64,000 nt of DNA, from the NCBI GenBank assembly GCA_903902705.1, contig CAIUVX010000184.1, positions 1-64,000 on the forward strand, in the 5' to 3' direction. A program made the position numbers and the translations under genes. Under the pieces are notes generated by a model, which was not told where the DNA came from, made no database searches, and saw only the letters and a program-made list of their open reading frames with translations. Below, one piece after another: positions 60,801 through 64,000 of this stretch (the stretch's first letter is position 1; each line of letters starts with the position of its first letter). Origin of the DNA: an uncultured Methylococcales bacterium. Its GTDB lineage: Bacteria; Pseudomonadota; Gammaproteobacteria; Methylococcales; Methylomonadaceae.

Positions 60801-62227
60801 CATTAATGGCGATTCCCGATAGTGTAGAGATGCACTTTATACAAATCATTATGTCGTTACCCATAATCCCTAAAAGTGCGGCTGCTTCGATTTTAGTCCC
60901 TAGTCAATTCGACGATGCCCTGACAAATTTATCAAATTGGATAAACTCCTCAGTAAGTCATCAAGAATCCCTAAACAAGGCGGAGCTTCTGCCTTTGCCT
61001 TTTCTGTTAGCTTATCGAACTGGCAATCATGTTCAGCGATTGTCGCGTTATGGCGATTTAGTCACAAGCCATAGTAACTCTGTGTCTGTTAAACCACTAG
61101 CAAACAAAATACGCATGGTGGTCGTTTCACATCATTTTTACCGTCATTCGGTTTGGGATGTTATTACTCGCGGTTTGTTAGTTAATTTAGATCGTAGCCG
61201 TTTTGAGCTAATACTCTATCATTTAGGTAAAATCGAAGACCAAGAAACCACGTTTGCCAAATCATTAGCAAATGAATGGCGCGACACGCACACGATTACT
61301 GAGTTAGCGGGCTGGCTAACTGCACTGAGAACCGATGCAGCTGATGTTATTTTTTACCCAGAAATTGGCATGGATCCTCTATCAGCCAGATTAGCCTCAC
61401 ATCGTTTTGCAACTTTACAAATTGCAAGCTGGGGACATCCCATCACCACAGGATTATCGACTATCGACCTGTATTTTTCAGGGGAATTACTTGAGTCACC
61501 GAATGCGGATAACCATTACCGTGAACGCTTGATACGCTTGCCTAACACTGGCTGTTGCACAACCCCGATTAATATTTCACCTGAACCATTAGAGCCTGAA
61601 CTTGTAGCCCAATTGACTGCAAGCCGTGGTGTGCGCTTTATAATTGCACAAACTATCTACAAGTTTGATCCTGTCGATGACGCGCTTTACGCTACTATTG
61701 CCAGTGTGGTGCATGACAGTGTATTTATTTTGCTGAGTGACCGTCAGGATACTTGGGCAACTAATCAGATAGTTGCCAGACTTGAGCAATGTTTTGTTGA
61801 TCGTGGCTTAAATCCAAAACAACATCTGCTAGTGATTCCGAGGCAATCAATGGAAAAATTTCAGACCTTGCTTGATTTATGTGATGTCTATCTCGATTGC
61901 CCCTCATTTTCTGGCTATACCACTGCGTGGCAGGCAGTACATCGAGGCTTACCCATCGTAACCCTAGAAGGTGAGTTTATGCGCCAGCGATTGGCAGCAG
62001 GATTGTTGCGTAAAATTGGACTTACTGACACGATTGCTAGTTCGCGTGAGGACTATGTGAAAATTGCGGCACAACTGGCTGAAGAATGCCGCAATCCCAA
62101 GCACCGTGCAGCGCGTCGTCATGCCCTTAAAGACGCTGCATCAAAAGCGGACAATGACCTCAGTGTGGTACGCGCATTTGAACAAAGTGTGATAAATACG
62201 TTAGCTATCAACTCAGAAAATGGGTGA
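51899..62227 (+). CDS. Giant (3442 aa) TPR/multi-glycosyltransferase protein: TPR+GT9-like, three TPR+SPINDLY/OGT(GT41)-like modules, and a divergent C-terminal TPR+GT41-like module
   Basis: Many TPRs (e.g. [35 protein letters not shown]); repeated IKxxYFSxDFxxH..., [36 protein letters not shown], FCCFNNxYKITPxVFxSWMRIL, FLDTxPxNAxxTxSxALWAGLP blocks. Confidence 0.92.
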   Translation: [3442 protein letters not shown]

Positions 62228-62254
62228 TGGTAAAGTCAAAGGAATTTAGCAACA

Positions 62255-62287
62255 GAGGGAATCAAAAAACATATTTTTGATTCCCTC
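62255..62287 (+). terminator. Strong hairpin terminator after the giant gene
   Basis: gagggaatcaaaaa-acata-tttttgattccctc, 14-bp perfect stem 25 nt after the stop. Confidence 0.8.
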
Positions 62288-62302
62288 CAGTAGCATCCTG
62301 TT

Positions 62303-62444
62303 ATAGCTAACACACAATAAAATGATAGCGTTCGTGGTGAGCTGTGAGCTTGTCGAACAGTCGAACTACATTCACATCATTCGACAAGCTCATGACAGGC
62401 TCAGTGCGAACGGTTTTGCAATCATTTTATCGACGGTTAGCTAT
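62303..62444. repeat. REP/MITE-like long imperfect palindrome
   Basis: Outer arms atagctaac...aataaaatgat / atcattttat...gttagctat and inner gcgttcgtggtgag...gagcttgtcgaac / ttcgacaagctc...cagtgcgaacgg. Confidence 0.75.
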
Positions 62445-62698
62445 AAGCTTTTATAAGCTGTGTTCGGATCACGTTTACCTAATGGGTCTGCATGATGAAT
62501 TTGAGAGGGAGCGCGAGCATCACCCGATGATAAGAAGGTAAGAAGCATCGGTAGCAAAATTAAAATAGCCATGACGACAGCAAGACCTGCAATACCAAGT
62601 AAAAACGGTTTAAAAGTCGAAGCAGGGGTTTCCTCACCATCCAATATTTCGCTTGATGATTCTTTATCTGTCAATTCAGTTTGTTCTTCAGTTTTCAT
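62441..62698 (-). CDS. Small single-TM membrane protein of unknown function
   Basis: MKTEEQTELTDKESSSEILDGEETPASTFKPFLLGIAGLAVVMAILILLPMLLTFLSSGDARAPSQIHHADPLGKRDPNTAYKSL; Met at 62698 more plausible than the ORF start. Confidence 0.6.
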   Translation of the reverse strand: MKTEEQTELTDKESSSEILDGEETPASTFKPFLLGIAGLAVVMAILILLPMLLTFLSSGDARAPSQIHHADPLGKRDPNTAYKSL

Positions 62699-62976
62699 AG
62701 TTATGACCTTTATATTATTTTTATAATAAAAAACAACCTCGGAATAAAAACGCGAAGCTAAATTTACGCCACGCGAACAATCATAGTTAAAAAATAATTT
62801 TGATTGCTGGTTAACTGTATGATAATTGGACAATCCTGTACAGAGTAAAAACTAATACTCCCTCACATTTCTAGCGATAGCGTTAGCGACACGCTTTATC
62901 TATCGGAAAATCTAATTTTTATTTGGCAATGAGTGACGGTGACCAGCTATCCGTTGCTTAATCCCGACAATCAAGA

Positions 62977-63525
62977 CTAAACCGACCAACCGCTCAAAAA
63001 GGTTTTGAGTAATAACAATCCCGATGTTTCTATCTCTGCCTCTTCTGATAACAAACAAATGCCATGAATACCTTGCCACAGTGCCTGTATGGCTTGCGGA
63101 TTTTTCTCGGATGATATGCAAGTGAAATAAGCAGAAAATTGCTGAAAAATCTCGTTTAATTGGACTTGATACCAATCAGGTAGGGTGTGATTTTCGGATG
63201 CGGACTGAGTAAAAAGCAGTCGCCAGCGGTGCGTATTGGCACGAGCGTATTGCAAATACGCATTAAGCCATACTTCAATATCGCCTGACCTACTAATGGG
63301 CTGTAAGTGAATGGCGATGTCTTCCAGAGTTCGGGCATTGATATGTAAAATTAAATCCGCTCGGCTGGCAAATACCATATAGACACTGCCGACGGTATAA
63401 CCTATTTCCATCGCAATTTTGCGTATAGTTAACGCTGCACAACCCTCTTCAAGAATAATGTTCTCGGCAGCAGTTAACACCATTGCTTTTATTTCTTCCA
63501 AGCTATGCTCGTTTCGTCTTGCCAT
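62977..63525 (-). CDS. TetR/AcrR-family transcriptional regulator
   Basis: IKAMVLTAAENIILEEGCAALTIRKIAMEIGYTVGSVYMVFASRADLILHIN HTH. Confidence 0.9.
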   Translation of the reverse strand: MARRNEHSLEEIKAMVLTAAENIILEEGCAALTIRKIAMEIGYTVGSVYMVFASRADLILHINARTLEDIAIHLQPISRSGDIEVWLNAYLQYARANTHRWRLLFTQSASENHTLPDWYQVQLNEIFQQFSAYFTCISSEKNPQAIQALWQGIHGICLLSEEAEIETSGLLLLKTFLSGWSV

Positions 63526-63590
63526 TTAATGTAATTTTATGCCGTTAAAGGCTTGCTATGCTTGCGTAAGCTGAAAATTACGCTGAAATA

Positions 63591-63667
63591 TGGCGGAGCG
63601 GACGGGACTCGAACCCGCGACCACTGGCGTGACAGGCCAGTATTCTAACCAACTGAACTACCGCTCC
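63591..63667 (-). tRNA. tRNA-Asp (anticodon GTC)
   Basis: Minus strand GGAGCGGTAGTTCAGTTGGTTAGAATACTGGCCTGTCACGCCAGTGGTCGCGGGTTCGAGTCCCGTCCGCTCCGCCA; all arms and encoded CCA present. Confidence 0.97.
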
Positions 63668-63895
63668 ATTTGAGAGCGGGTATTCTATAGTATCTTTGCT
63701 GTTCGTCAAGTATTCAATGATTTAAGCCTAGGGCAATCGCGCTTAAATTGCCTTGACTTCGATAATTATCAGATAATTAATTGGTTACAAACGAGGTTGT
63801 GTCAGATTTCGTAGTTTTTGCAAAAAAAAACAAGGGTAGTGGGTGAAACCTATTAATTCGATTTATATGCAATCGATATGAGACTCTTCGCCTAT

Positions 63896-64000
63896 GACCT
63901 GCTATCAAGAAATCACCTGCCCCCAAGTGTGGCGACAATAAGCACTGAAGGCAGGACGAAACGCAAGCGGCATCCAGAGATACCGCTGCCAAAATCCGAG
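63896..64000 (+). pseudogene. Start of a zinc-finger (InsA-like) transposase reading, apparently frameshifted, cut by the window edge
   Basis: Translations across frames: MTCYQEITCP / CPKCGDNKH / LKAGRNASGIQRYRCQNP, resembling IS1-type InsA N-termini. Confidence 0.4.

Noticed and set aside
54804-61789. Antisense or alternative-frame ORFs inside the giant TPR/OGT gene
   Set aside because: Short, non-conserved and explained by the main 3442-aa frame
63777-63992. Minus-strand 71-aa ORF at the right edge
   Set aside because: Antisense to the InsA-like reading; no recognisable product

Overview
The window is AT-rich and bacterial, most likely gammaproteobacterial (trmJ-iscR-cysteine desulfurase order, MlaF, RibA). 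I cannot place the genus. Left end: an IS110-family element directly 3' of an mlaF-like gene, a small housekeeping block, a P-loop GTPase-like protein under a near-consensus sigma70 promoter, and the trmJ/iscR/iscS-like block. Centre (about 10.7-50.3 kb): a large ABC-transporter-dependent surface-polysaccharide cluster. It has one Wzm-like permease, two Wzt-like ATPases plus a detached Wzt C-terminal-like domain, many glycosyltransferases, methyltransferases and sulfotransferases, and a GDP-D-glycero-D-manno-heptose-type module with a transaldolase. The cluster is interrupted near 47.3-49.4 kb by nested, decayed IS200/IS605-like and IS5-like elements. Right end: ribA, a methyltransferase, and one 3442-aa ORF (51.9-62.2 kb) that strings TPR arrays together with about five glycosyltransferase-like domains, mostly SPINDLY/OGT (GT41)-like. 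It is followed by a strong hairpin terminator, a REP/MITE-like palindrome, a TetR regulator, tRNA-Asp(GTC), and the start of what looks like another degraded IS. Best candidates for something new: (1) the multi-module OGT-like megasynthase, whose modules differ at the UDP-binding H..D motif; (2) two different cluster proteins that share expandable 14-aa (42-nt) coiled-coil repeats followed by an SWRxxxPLR tail, possibly molecular rulers in the manner of WbdD; (3) a methyltransferase cassette bracketed by a roughly 270-285-bp direct duplication. All calls are from reading the sequence and ORF translations. No database search was run.
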